Of a DNA stretch of 64,000 nucleotides, positions 44,651-55,100 are shown piece after piece. Position 1 is the stretch's first letter. The number at the start of each line of letters is the position of its first letter. Where the stretch lies: contig JAWQUS010000030.1 in NCBI GenBank assembly GCA_036365455.1, positions 20,294,001 to 20,358,000 on the forward strand. Direction: 5' to 3'. The DNA is from Macrosoma leucophasiata (taxonomy: Eukaryota; Arthropoda; Insecta; Lepidoptera; Hedylidae). Below the pieces are notes generated by a model. That model worked only from the letters and a program-made list of their open reading frames with translations, searched no databases and was not told the DNA's origin. Made by a program: the position numbers and the translations under genes.

Positions 44651-44716
44651 GTGGTCGCTCACTTAACGTGGTCGCTCACTTAACGTGGTCGCTCACTTAA
44701 CGTGTTCGCTCACAAT
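44651..44716 (+). repeat. 17-bp minisatellite, 3.9 units
   Basis: The unit GTGGTCGCTCACTTAAC occurs at 44651, 44668 and 44685 without change; the fourth (44702) reads GTGTTCGCTCACAA. GTGGTCGCTCACTAGG at 50765 shows the unit belongs to the RTE-like element next to it. Confidence 0.85.
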
Positions 44717-45065
44717 GAGCTTCATAAGAAGGCTCAAGGTAACTCAGAGAACAATGGATGGAGTTTCTCTGCGCGATCGATTCAGAAATGCCCATACAAA
44801 GCCCACCGAACAGCCAGACTCAAGTGGCAGTGGGCAGGGCACTTAACTCAAAGAACTGACGGCCGTTGGGGTAGAAGACTTCTTGATTGGCGACCGCTTA
44901 CCGGAAAACGAAGCGTAGGCAAGCTCCCGCAAGATAGACCGACGACCTGATGAAGCTCGCGGGCAATCTCTGGATGAGGGCGGCCCAGGGCCATTCGTTG
45001 TGGCATTCTTTGGAGGAGGCATTTGTTCAGCAGTGGACGTCTATTGGCTGAAATGATGATGATGT
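44712..45065 (+). pseudogene. RTE-like LINE C-terminus
   Basis: Joined over several frames the plus strand gives LHKKAQG, then ARLKWQWAGHL-RTDGRWGRR and TGKRSVGKLP, which fit the C-terminal domain of RTE-clade pol proteins. The sequence then continues with GACCTGATGAAGCTCGCGGG, GCAGTGGACGTCTATTGGCTGAAATG and a GATGATG tail. Frameshifts and a stop at 44948 disable it. Only the 3' end is present. Confidence 0.75.
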
Positions 45066-45224
45066 AGGGGTGCGTCCACGGGAACCCTGTTATTGGTGGT
45101 TCACGCTTATAATAGGTTGCTGTTTAAAGCTTTATGGGGTAAAGCAATGGTTTTCATTAGCATAAAAAAGCTAAAGCTTTGTTTAGACTTTATAAATGTT
45201 TTTAAATTATGATATTATAGTCAT

Positions 45225-45432
45225 TGAGAAGTATGCAGTTCACATTGATAGTAAGGCAATGCGTTAGGTACTACCCCTGCGGCTTAAGTGGTTTTGCCTT
45301 TGTTTTTTTTTTTTTTTTATCTTTGTGATTATTACGTCGCCATCCTATAGCGTCTAACCGGAACATGATAGGTACCTAGTGCTGAACACTACCATTTAGC
45401 AGCAGCAGCTTGAGCTCCGACCACCAGTCAAG
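45225..45432 (-). repeat. Repeat A, decayed
   Basis: GCAGTTCACATTGATAGTAA, CCGGAACATGATAGGTACC, GAACACTACCATTTAGC and GAGCTCCGACCACCAGTCAA remain, with a poly-T block inside at 45304-45319. Confidence 0.6.
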
Positions 45433-45649
45433 GTTGGGTACAGATTGAAGGTGTTTAACACATTTTACTTGAAATTCAATACAAACTGCCAAGTGTGAAT
45501 TACACTCGCACTTTGAGATTTCCATCGATTTTTTTGCAACCTTTTAATTAAATGCAGGAATTAACACATTTTATGTAATCACCTCATCGCTGTTCCATCT
45601 AAAATTAAAAAAACAATAAATTAATAATAAATAATAAAATACGCTTACA

Positions 45650-45822
45650 CTCACAGCCCCACAGTAGATATAAACCTGTGTCGTGGGTGTCGTTGTACAC
45701 ATACAACACATACACAAACACCCCGACCCGAAACAAATATCTGTAGGCCATTTGTCCCGGTGCGGAAATCGAACCCTTCGAATCAAACGGTCATCTCACA
45801 CCGCTGCACTAACCGGGACGTC
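45650..45822 (-). repeat. tRNA-derived SINE (second type)
   Basis: On the minus strand: GACGTCCCGGTTAGTGCAGC, GGTGTGAGATGACCGTTTGA, B box GGTTCGATTTCC, then GGCCTACAGATATTTGTTTC and a GTGTTTGTGTATGTG part. The relative at 7549-7725 is the same family. Confidence 0.75.
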
Positions 45823-45847
45823 CAAATATAATACAATTCTATTTACT

Positions 45848-45934
45848 AAACTTGAGAGATAGGATAGCTTACATTACGCTATGACTAATAGGAGCAGAGC
45901 AGCGCGGGCGAAGCCGGGGCGGGCCGCTAGTTTA
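45848..45934 (+). repeat. Helitron-like 3' end
   Basis: TTGAGAGATAGGATAGCTTA, GACTAATAGGAGCAGAGCAG and CGGGGCGGGCCGCTAGT match the end of the longer copy at 60543-60855. Confidence 0.65.
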
Positions 45935-45953
45935 TTTATATAGGTATTATATG

Positions 45954-46355
45954 TGGTAGAGTTCCAGTATCGAGTTCGAGGACGTAGGCATCACCGCATT
46001 ACCTAATCTATCTGTCGACAAATGGTAGTGTTCAGCACTATCGTGTTCAGGTTAGAACCGAACCCATAATAACTATCACAGAGACATAACTGGTGGTAGA
46101 GCTTCATTGACGGAGCTCGCGGGCATAGGCACGATCGTATTACCTAATTTACTTGCCGATAAATGGTAGTGTTCAGCACTATCGTGTTCTGGTCAGGTGG
46201 TAATTTAAGGCCCTGTAATTTCCGGCACAGAGGCCTCAGGAGTGGTAACGCATTTGCATTTTGACTTTAGTCTTCATGTGGGTGTCTATAGGCTGCAGTC
46301 ATTTCTTAACATCAATGTGAATTGCATGATTGTTTACTTAAATTCCATTAAAAAA
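45954..46355 (+). repeat. Two Repeat A copies in series
   Basis: 45954-46085 is a 5' part of the AACTATCACAGAGACATAAC variant. 46090-46355 is a full copy starting ACTGGTGGTAGAGCTTC and ending in AAAAAAAATATATATATAAA. Confidence 0.75.
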
Positions 46356-46569
46356 AAATATATATATAAAAAAATGATATCATAAATTTCTCCAATTCCT
46401 TCATAAAAGAAATTAAGAACCGGTTCGTCATAAGTCATAATCATAGGCATTACATAAAAAACTATAGATATCTACGGAACATCTCAATATACATACTTCA
46501 AAGTAAACCACTTAGCGTCAGTTGTGTATGTGTAGCGGTAGCGGCTCAATGTCAATGACAACTTTCCCC

Positions 46570-46602
46570 TACCGCGCATGCGCGAGGATACCAGTTCAGT
46601 TC
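46570..46602. promoter_or_regulatory. Possible promoter: NRF1-type palindrome and Inr
   Basis: CGCGCATGCGCG (about 46574-46585) fits the NRF1/Erect-wing consensus. TTCAGTTC a few bases downstream (46593-46600) resembles an initiator. No downstream coding exon was identified, so this may be an orphan promoter, part of a repeat, or chance. Confidence 0.3.
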
Positions 46603-46660
46603 AATTTTGGAAAGCGCCGCCAATGTCCTATAGATGAGACCAAAACTGTGTGAACCTGTT

Positions 46661-46715
46661 CTCGCTGGTATTATGTGTATTTATGTTACGCATAAATACA
46701 CATAATACCAGCGAG
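46661..46715. repeat. Perfect 25-bp inverted repeat, 5-base loop
   Basis: CTCGCTGGTATTATGTGTAT plus TTATG (46661-46685), loop TTACG, then the exact reverse complement (46691-46715). Confidence 0.9.
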
Positions 46716-46787
46716 ATAATCACGAATAATTTTCATGAAGGAGCCGGCAGAGTAACGTGTATGCACGAATAAAGGCTAAATAAAATA

Positions 46788-47140
46788 TTGGCCTCAAGAG
46801 AGAACCGTCTGGACACCTGGCAGACCTCAACGCAAATGGTGCCATTTTACCGTTCATTTCTTCATTTCTACCCTGAACCAGTAAATTGCGGAACAAACTT
46901 CCCTCCTCCTACGTGTCAACCCTGCACCAAAGGAAGCACCAAGGGAACACGTCAGGTTCCCTTGGTGCTACAATATGGGGTTCTTCAAAAATGGCGTCGA
47001 AAGAGTTCTTCAGAGCTGACGGACGATGACCACATTCCATCAGGTGCCCCGTTTGCTTGTCTGTCAACTGTAATCTCAATAGAATGGAACCCTGTACAAG
47101 GGAGTTCAACTCGCACTTGTCCCTTTTCATAAGTAAACAA
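46788..47140 (+). other. Gene-like repeat fragment, unassigned
   Basis: A 114-codon frame has no recognised domain. Another frame gives a FFKNGVE-VLQS and DDDHIPSGAPFACLSTV-like stretch that I vaguely associate with lepidopteran transposon fragments. A 14-bp perfect hairpin (AGCACCAAGGGAAC, 46935-46948 and 46956-46969) lies inside. I do not call a gene. Confidence 0.35.
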
Positions 47141-47834
47141 TACCAAATCTCATTACGAGTTAACAGATTCGATTCGCCCGGCGTTTTTTTAATTATAAAT
47201 CAATGTCACATCAAGTGCAGAGAGGGGTGGAAAGGGGGTCGCAATCAGCGCTCATTGAGTTGTTTATGGATGGGCCATATTGTGGGGTACCTATATATCT
47301 TCCTATAAATCTTGTTAATTTGCTAACAGTATGATTTATTTGGAAAAAAGTCAAAACAATCTTTTTGAGGGTGAGACATTTTTAAATTCTGCTTTTGCAG
47401 GTAGATAGGTATTTTTTATGTTGAATGATTTTTTTTTAATTTAATGAAGGTAGCGAACGTAAATCTTCATTTCAAAACTAACGTTTCGTACACTATTAAT
47501 TCCACAAATATATCATTTCGCAACTCAAGGATTCGTTTAATAATTATTTCGCGAACATTTATGTACGTAAATGTATAAAATAATAACTAATACTGTCAGC
47601 AAAAAAAAAACCTGCCACCTGACGATGTCGTAAAATTGGAGAATATCTTTTTCAGCTAAATTATTTTTGAAGTGATGAGTTATGAAATGAATAGTTTTGT
47701 AATAATCTGTTTGCCAAGTGAATTATTTATGTAGCGATGTAGTTGTGGAAAGTTCAGATAGGAAACAAAATCATTGCGAAACGTTGGTTTTGTAATGAAG
47801 AGTTTTGAAACGTTTGTCGGTAAAATAAACGAGT
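47141..47834. other. Non-coding, unassigned
   Basis: No gene or clear repeat. Confidence 0.35.
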
Positions 47835-48200
47835 ACCAGCAAACGTGCATGCAGCTTACATTACTGTTAAGTGATACATCTACACAACAACCAGAGGTCA
47901 AAATGCAGATGCTGCACCCCTAAGATCTTAGTTGTTATGTCTGAGTGACAGTTATAACGGGGTCATACATCACCATCTAACCGGAACACGATAGTGCAGA
48001 ATACTTAGCGACAGATAGATTAGCGAATGCTGTAGTGCCTACGCCCTCGAGCTCCTACACTGGAACTATACCAGTGAATAAAATGTGTCGAATCGCTGCG
48101 AGCGTTAAACGACACCGTATACGCTTTCCTTTTTTTATGTCATGAAGTAGCAAACTAGCATAGGTGCAGTTTACTTTGATGGTAAATGAAATTGTTAAGA
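47835..48200 (-). repeat. Repeat A copy and a second tail fragment
   Basis: 47835-48078 is a copy of the GTTATAACGGGGTCATACAT variant ending GGAACTATACCAGTG. 48130-48200 repeats only the A-rich end (AAACTAGCATAGGTGCAGTT). Confidence 0.7.
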
Positions 48201-48910
48201 AACTGTTAATGAAAAAAAAAATTAAATGAAAACTTCTTTATTTGGCATAACTATAAGACATGCCAAAAGTAGTAATATATAAATGACATAAACTAGGTAC
48301 AACAAAAAAGAAACAAAAAAAAATGTAAACAATAAAAATGACAAAACTAAACGTAAACGTATACTTAGTTAAACTACGACTTAACCACTACCTAAGAAAT
48401 GTCTCACAGCTAAACCAAATGCTTCCAGTTCAGTATTGATCAGTCCAGTGGTTGACTCTGATTTTCAACTGGAAGTTACACTGATTTTCAACTCGAAGCC
48501 TCTAGTTTCAAATAGATGTATGTAGCCTACAAACATCTACATGAAACCAGAAATTAAAAAAAAAGAGATACCATAAATTTCTAATAACCTGTTTAAAAAA
48601 AAAAATTTGAGATTCGAATTTCGAAACAAAAAAAAAATAATCTCCACAGATTATAATCAACAATATCACAACTCAAATTATGGTTTAATCTTCAAAATTG
48701 AATTAACCGTTTCGGCAGTCCCCGGGACCCGTTTAATTCCCGGTGAGTTACGGCCGTCGCTTAAATAATTTTATTACTTCCAAATGAGAAATGCGAAACT
48801 CTCATTGTTATATTACTACTAGTGATGTGCCGGATCGTTAAAACTTTTCATCCGAATACGAATATTTGGTATCAAGATCCGCTAGTAATGCTGATAATGA
48901 TGATTTTCGT
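48201..48910. other. Non-coding, A-rich
   Basis: Several A8-A10 runs; no gene or repeat assigned. Confidence 0.4.
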
Positions 48911-48928
48911 ATAATAATAATAATAATA

Positions 48929-49373
48929 AGTCACCGTCCCTCATGATGGGAATCTCGTGAAGGCCGAGAAAGACAAGGAACTTAAATATCTTGATCTGGC
49001 TCACGAGATTGTCGCCATGTGGGACGTAGATTCGGCCATCATTGTGCCGATAGTCGTTACGGTCAACGGACTTATAGCAAAGAGCCTCGACCAACACCTC
49101 AAGAGGCTCAAGCTAGGAAGTTGGGTCAAGGGTCTGATGCAGAAGGCGGTACTCCTCGGCACGGCACGTATAGTGAGGAGGTTCCTGTCTCTGTGACCCT
49201 AATCATCGACGGCTTGGACCCTGTTCCCGCTGCCGGTGGCACACTATTTTTTATTTTTTTATATATATTTGTGCTTTGTTAATATTATCTTTTATTATAT
49301 TTAATTAAGTTACTAATATATGTAAAAAAATAATCAATATGGATAATTAATAAATGAGTGATATAATAATAAG
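48929..49373 (+). pseudogene. R4/Dong-like LINE 3' end in a TAA repeat
   Basis: The frame 48930-49196 reads VTVPHDGNLVKAEKDKE, then YLDLAHEIVAMWDVDSAIIV, VPIVVTVNGLIAKSL and QKAVLLGTARIVRRFL before the stop. This is the C-terminus that follows the restriction-like endonuclease domain in R2/R4-type LINEs. The copy starts directly after (TAA)n (48911-48928) and its 3' UTR ends at ATAATAATAAGG (about 49362-49373). Dong, an R4-clade element of silkworm, is known to insert in TAA repeats, so the location supports the call. The frame is intact but only the last 88 codons are present. Confidence 0.75.
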
Positions 49374-49885
49374 GCGTAATAGCGGGGAAGCCCGCTCCGA
49401 GCTCAATCTCGAGCTCGGAGCGGGCTCGTGATGGTGAAACCGGGGCCACACCTCTCGACACCCTTAGCCTCTCTCAACAGTGTTGCCCCCGTCGACCATC
49501 GGGTTGGCTGTTTGGGGGGCCCACTAAGGAGAGGCGAGTCACCACCTGCCTAAAGTAGGATTCGATAATGTGAGATGTTGAATATAGGCAGGTGCCGGAT
49601 CTCACTCCATAGGGCCAGCCAGCTAGTCCCCCCAGTTCACCCAGTTCACCCACATAGCCCAAAGCTTGGCAAACCACATTTCATTACAATAGTCCCATTA
49701 TATTCTGCGGGGTCTGTCTGTGTCTGTGTTGACTATTGATGCAGTCAGAGAGAGGTCCCGCCGAATATAACCCATTACAAAGTAGATGAAAATTCTCGAA
49801 AGGGCCTCTACGTGTTGGACCCCCCATGTCCCCGCGCAAGCCTGACAAAAGTCCGGGGTTCAAATTGGACCCCGTGCTGACGAGA
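49374..49885. mobile_element. G+C-rich block between TAA repeats
   Basis: About 510 bp, far richer in G+C than its flanks, between ATAATAATAAGG and CATAATAATAATAGC. It starts with a perfect 16-bp hairpin AGCCCGCTCCGAGCTC (49389-49404), loop AATCTC, complement 49411-49426. Placement suggests the 5' region of a second R4/Dong-like element, but no domain is visible. Confidence 0.4.
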
Positions 49886-49945
49886 GACATAATAATAATA
49901 GCAACCCATTATACGTCCCACTGCTGGGCACGAGTCTCTCCCCGT
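49886..49945 (-). repeat. RTE-related 3' end
   Basis: CATTATACGTCCCACTGCTG and GGGCACGAGTCTCTCC are the inverted form of the common GCCCAGCAGTGGGACGT end, also seen in the insertion at 5900-6096. Confidence 0.6.
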
Positions 49946-50744
49946 TTTTTTTTTTTGGTGGTGGCCTGGAGCTTTCGATTATGATTTTCTTACTTTGTCG
50001 ATTTTATTACGCGTTGCAGGCATTACGTTTGTAAACATTTGCAACATAAAAGTAACAAATGTTGAAATAAAAAAGTATCAAGTGTATCCAAAAAATAAAA
50101 AAACAAATGTGAGCTAAAAGTAACCTACAGTAGGTAAATGACTTATAATTATAATAAGTACATAATCCAATAGGTATTGTTATTGGATTCAATATTGGTA
50201 TCAATCTAAAAATGAAGGTCAACCGATAAATCATTAAATTTTCCAATTCATCATAATCATAGTAGGTACATAATTCACTTCACCAAGTGCAAGCGCTACT
50301 GAAAAGAACTCTGTTATTGATTAAAGCACATTTTATTGCCTAATGAAATAAACAAGATAAAGAACCGACAAGAAAGCAATGGACACGAATAGGTACAGCG
50401 TTCTCCTCTACGTCGGATATTTGACATAGATACAAATACGTATATTTAGCACATCACTAATTACTACACATAAATCACGACACCGTGAAACTAAAAGACG
50501 ATGTTTGTTGGTCATACCGATTTCAGTGGCAGTAAAGCTAAAGCGGCTTATGAATGGGCTATTCGACAGGTTACAACATAAGGTGCTAATTAATCAAGAC
50601 ACCCAGCCGCGTGTCAAATACAGGTCAATCACCGAATTCTACTCGCTTGGGCAGCGTTCGGTAAACTACGATACATCTTCTCGTCCAACATACCTCAGTG
50701 TCTCAAGAGGAAACTCTTTGACCAATGTGTGTTGCCAGTGATGA
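49946..50744. other. Non-coding, unassigned
   Basis: No gene or clear repeat, apart from possible older RTE sequence after about 50500. Confidence 0.35.
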
Positions 50745-51060
50745 CATGGACATGGAACAGAAACGTGGTCGCTCACTAGGCCTCATAAGAAGACTCAAGG
50801 TCACACAGAAAGCAATATCAAGAGTAATGCTCGGAGTTTGCCTGCGAGATTGATCCAGAAATGAAAAGATCCGCTTGAGCACCAAGGTAATCGTCATAGC
50901 CCACTAACTAACGACACTCGAGTGACAGTGAGCATGGCTGACAGCACCAAAAACTGGCAGCCATTGGGCAGAAGAGTTCTCGGATGGTGATAATATAAAA
51001 AGCGTAGGCAGGCCCACGAGGTGGACCGACAACCAGGTGAAGGTAGCGGGCAACCGCAGA
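50745..51060 (+). pseudogene. RTE-like LINE fragment, decayed
   Basis: AACGTGGTCGCTCACTAGG, CTCATAAGAAGACTCAAGG, GGAGTTTGCCTGCGAGATTG and AGGTGGACCGACAACCAGG follow the same order as the element at 44651-45065. All frames are broken. Confidence 0.65.
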
Positions 51061-51934
51061 ATCAGCGATGAAGTAACAGCTTTCTAACTCATAATCTCTT
51101 ATCCCAGCTTCGGACTTACGGACGGACATGGCTAAATTAGAAGGGTTGTCGGCTGTGTAACCGAAACAACAACCTACTTTTTATGAATGATTATTGGTTA
51201 CATACAGGTACTTAATTAAAGCGGTTTCAAATATGAAATTATGGATAACGAAATATTTTTGCTTATAAAAACGATAGCTTTAACACTGTCTAGACTTTTG
51301 TGTTTCCTGAGATATTGGAGACATGCTTGGTGATAATGATAAATACCGAGACGACCAAAATTATGCTTAATCACTTGATAGTTATCTTAAGGATTGGATT
51401 TGCAAGAATCCGGTGAATACCCGCAAATAAAGTGCCTAGTGGGACAGATAAAGTAAATTAGCTGACTTAAAAAACTTTCACGAAGATATAGGTAATTTAT
51501 TATTGATGGGTAAATTTCAGGAAAACAATTCCAAATTTACCCAAGTAATTAAAAAAATCTCGGAATGTGAAACAAATGAAAAGTTGAATATACGAAACCA
51601 AGATGCCTTTAATTTCGAAGCCCCGTTACATAAATCATAAGGCGGTGTAACGTAGCAGCACAAACATACATTTCCCACACTTTTCCAACTTCATATATAA
51701 TTAACGGCTCGGTGTTTGTTCACGGTTGCGCTCTAAAACTGAGCACAAACAAACATGCATGGTCACGTCTTACAGACATTCGGAGTTAAGATAAACTTCG
51801 CTGCAACCGTAGCATACAATTCATGTCACTTAAACACCATTTCTGAGGAAGTTGACATAGAAGTAAAAACGGAACACCGAGAAATTATCCGAGAACCATA
51901 GTCACCGATAATTATGGAACTCAAGTAACGCAGG
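51061..51934. other. Non-coding, unassigned
   Basis: No gene or clear repeat. Confidence 0.35.
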
Positions 51935-52130
51935 CTAAGACACAGTTTGATCAAACGATGCGATGGTCGTTGGAGTAAAATGGTTCTCGATTAGTGACAG
52001 CGTACGGCAAGATAAAGCGTGAGCAAGCAAGATAGACCGACCTGGTGAATGTCGCGAGTAAAGGCGGATGAAGGTGTTATAAGCTTACTCCTCGAACTAG
52101 GCTTTAATTTAGCGACGGACGTCTTTTAGC
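51935..52130 (+). pseudogene. RTE-like LINE 3' end, decayed
   Basis: GCGATGGTCGTTGGAGTAAAA, AAGATAGACCGACCTGGTGA and GCGACGGACGTCTTTTAGCT with GAAATGATC mark the same C-terminus and 3' end as at 44712-45065. Confidence 0.6.
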
Positions 52131-52170
52131 TGAAATGATCAATGTTTGTTGATTTTAAAGACAATAAAAA

Positions 52171-52255
52171 CTCTGGTAGCCCCCGACTCGGGAACCCAGG
52201 ACCCCAGCGTAACGATAGTGGCCTGCTACCACTAGACAATTGAGGCAGTTATCAA
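52171..52255 (-). repeat. T-SINE head only
   Basis: TAGCCCCCGACTCGGGAACC, then TAACGATAGTGGCCTGCTAC and AATTGAGGCAGTTAT: the tRNA-derived head on the minus strand without body or tail. Confidence 0.7.
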
Positions 52256-52416
52256 TGTGGCAATTTTAGGTGCCTATTTGCATATTTTTCTCTGTCTATT
52301 CATTTTGGTGAATAAAGATTGAAGTTACGCCTTTTCAAGTTAAAGCGGCATCGACTTCCATCGTTAAAGTAGCCGCTTCAGTGCCTGCTTCTACCATTAT
52401 ATAAATATTCTATTAA

Positions 52417-52682
52417 AACTCAAATTCAAAATTTATTTAATCACCTTGAAATAATAGAATTTGCTTGTGATAGGTCAATTTACAAAATAATTAATTAAAG
52501 CTTAACAACTGATACGTTGATTAATATATCAAAGTAAACAAAAAAATACTTTATAATAAAAATAGGTATCAGCAGAATGTTCCATACTCTCTTATACAAA
52601 CGGCAAGATGTCCTATCTTGCCGTTTGTAAACGAGAGTATATCAATAACAGAATATGGGACATTCTTTGTCATTCACTGGCA
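52417..52682 (-). mobile_element. CR1/Jockey LINE 3' UTR with an inserted hairpin
   Basis: It matches the 3' UTR of the LINE at 12110 (TTTGCTTGTGATAGGTCAA, CATTCTTTGTCATTCACTGG). In its middle is an inverted duplication, arms 52584-52609 and 52615-52640 (24 of 26 pairs), loop GTCCT. The relative at 12295-12330 has only one arm, so the second is a local snap-back copy. Confidence 0.75.
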
Positions 52683-52859
52683 GAAGCAAGACAAATCGTG
52701 GTTTTCCTTACTTATGGCGCCTGTTTGCGGTGTGGTATTTGTAAAGTGTGGCAACTAATTCAAGAGTTCAAATTGATGGTTACTCCAATATAACAGCAGA
52801 GAAACAAAAGTTTGATTTTAGATGCTCCTTGAAACAAAAAAAAAACGCCAATCACAACT

Positions 52860-53148
52860 TTTACTGGTGGTAGAGCTCCATTGACGGAGCTCGCGGGCGT
52901 AGGCACCACCGCATTACCTAATTAACTTGCCGCTAAATGGTAGTGTTCAGCAGTATCGTGTTCCTGTCAGGTGGTAATGTACGGCCCTGTAATTTCCGGC
53001 ACAGAGGCATAACACCTTAGGCCTCAGGAGTGGTAACGCATCTGCATTTTGGCCTTGGTCTTCATGTGGGTGTCTATAGGCTGCAGTCATCACTTAACAT
53101 CAATGTGAACTGCATGTTGTTTGCCACTTACATTACATAAAAAAAAAT
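52860..53148 (+). repeat. Repeat A, near full length
   Basis: Starts CTTTTACTGGTGGTAGAGCT and ends TTACATAAAAAAAAATAAAA. Confidence 0.85.
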
Positions 53149-53164
53149 AAAAGAAAACGTAAAT

Positions 53165-53345
53165 TTTAATGGTATTCGAGAGTTTAGACACCGCGGAATT
53201 ACTTTAACTATCTGTTGCCAAATAATAGTATTCAGCAGTTCAGCACTAATGTTTGACAATGAAATTCCAATGACATCTAATATAGAGGCAAAACAATATA
53301 GGCCTAAAACTTTTTGTGTAGATATCGCCCAACAACGCATCTTTT
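53165..53345 (+). repeat. Repeat A, old decayed copy
   Basis: Only CACCGCGGAATTACTTTAAC, TGCCAAATAATAGTATTCAG and a GTGTAGATATC block align; it adjoins the fresh copy at 52860. Confidence 0.4.
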
Positions 53346-54339
53346 TAAATTAGGCTCTGGTGTATTCTATGCGCCTTCAAAATCTTGCCGTGAAGATTTA
53401 ACGTCTGTAGTTGAATTTTTAAAGCAGCATAATTATTAATTACTTGCTAGTTGTAAAGACTTCATAGTACCGGGGCCCTAACTGAAAGCAGCCAAAACTA
53501 CATCATTGGACCTTTACGAAATAAAACACGTCAGTGATGTATTGCATGGAATATTTTCAGTTTCACCAACAAACATCCTAATGAGGCCGACGCATTATGA
53601 AACATTACACATTTGTCGTGAGTCATCGTACAGAACTTAATTATGACACATATTACCATTAAATTGACATTTCAATTTCTGACGATCAGGGAATCAATTT
53701 GCGAATGCAGACGCGTCATTAACTCGTCATGATTTCTTGCTGACTGTACACTGTCTTATCGGAAGACATTGTTTGAACCTTGTCTCTAAGATTCGGTTGT
53801 GCAAAAATATCTGTGCAAGCTGTAGTTTTTGTCGAATTTAACATTAACATTGACTCTATACGCAGAATTCTGCCTTCATAGGTAGCCACACGAAAAACTT
53901 TGCTGTATTTAAACAATCTTTCACGTTTATACCCTTAACCTATCTATTGCCTCAAAAAAGAAAAAACTCGAAGCAGCACAAAACATAAGCTATTCACTAA
54001 CTTCCTTAATTTTCTCTTATTAAAAAAATTTAATAATGAATAAAATAATGTGTCCAACCCATTAGCAAAACTGAAATAAAATACAGTTTTTGGAAATCAT
54101 ATATTTATTTTAAACACTTAACAACAATTTATTATTAATACAAACATGTACACAAATAGGTATTACAATATCTTATACTCTGCTGAGTACCTACTGAGTT
54201 ATAAATCCATGTTATAAAGACTATACAGAGCTACAAAGACGTAATCACTATGATTGATACTCCATTGCAGACGTCGGCATCCATTCTTTACAATCAGCAT
54301 TTCATATTGTGTAATTACAATATTGAATAACCGAAGTTA
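53346..54339. other. Non-coding, unassigned
   Basis: About 1 kb without a supported gene or recognised repeat. Confidence 0.4.
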
Positions 54340-54349
54340 TACACAAACG

Positions 54350-54657
54350 TAACTTCACGCCTGTAATCCTCGAAGGGGTAGGCAGAGGTAAATGCATGCA
54401 TTCAAGCATACATGCAAACACCCACGATTCGCCGGTTACGTTTTTGGCCCATGTAACAGGTGGCGAGCCTGTTGACATCTCCGGGCACATTACCAAACTT
54501 CAAGGTACTGGGAAATTTCCATAAAATGGAAAAATCCCAATAGAACCAGAGATAATGGACTTTACACCATCATCTCTGATAACCCCCTACCCGGGAATCG
54601 AACCCAGGACCTCAGCGTAGTAGTAGTGGCCTGCTTCCACTAGGCTACCGAGGCAGT
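54350..54657 (-). mobile_element. T-SINE, full length
   Basis: The flanking duplication is TACACAAACG (54340-54349 and 54658-54667). On the minus strand: head with A box (TAGCCTAGTGGAAGCAGG) and B box (GGTTCGATTCCCGGG), body and CTCTGCCTACCCCTTCG tail. Confidence 0.9.
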
Positions 54658-54720
54658 TACACAAACGAATCGCAATAAACTGCTACTGTCAGAAATTGTG
54701 ATTTAATTGCTTTAATACGT

Positions 54721-54961
54721 ATGTATGTATGTATGTATGTATCTTCACGCCAGGTCCCTAACGGGGTAGGCAGAGAGTGTAGAGCGCCAGATATCCCGGT
54801 TCAGACAAACCTCTCGTGCCTCGTCTACCTTCATCATTCTCTTCATACATGCACGCCGATTCCTAAGACTTTTGACCCCACCATCAGACAGAACTCGACC
54901 TATTTGGTCATGGTAGGTCAGCCTTGGTCTTCCTGGGCCTCTGCAACCATCCACATTCGCA
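54721..54961 (-). mobile_element. LINE-L short copy
   Basis: The flanking duplication is TTTAATACGT (54711-54720 and 54962-54971). The tail is ATACATACATACATACATAC on the minus strand. The 69-codon frame is identical in translation to that at 10123-10332, so both insertions are recent. Confidence 0.9.
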
Positions 54962-55100
54962 TTTAATACGTGAATTACAATAACAGCAGTAGAAGTCCGA
55001 TGAACGCGTTACATTATCGCCACACACGCTGTCTCTTCTACAACAACTCTAGTGATCTGTCTAATCTTCTCTTGTTCACAAATATAAAATTTTGATTTTT

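Noticed and set aside
44651..44716. CRISPR-like array
   Set aside because: The units are directly adjacent with no spacers, in an animal genome; it is a minisatellite.
46788..47132. 114-codon frame as a gene
   Set aside because: No domain in this frame; other frames and an internal hairpin suggest transposon debris.
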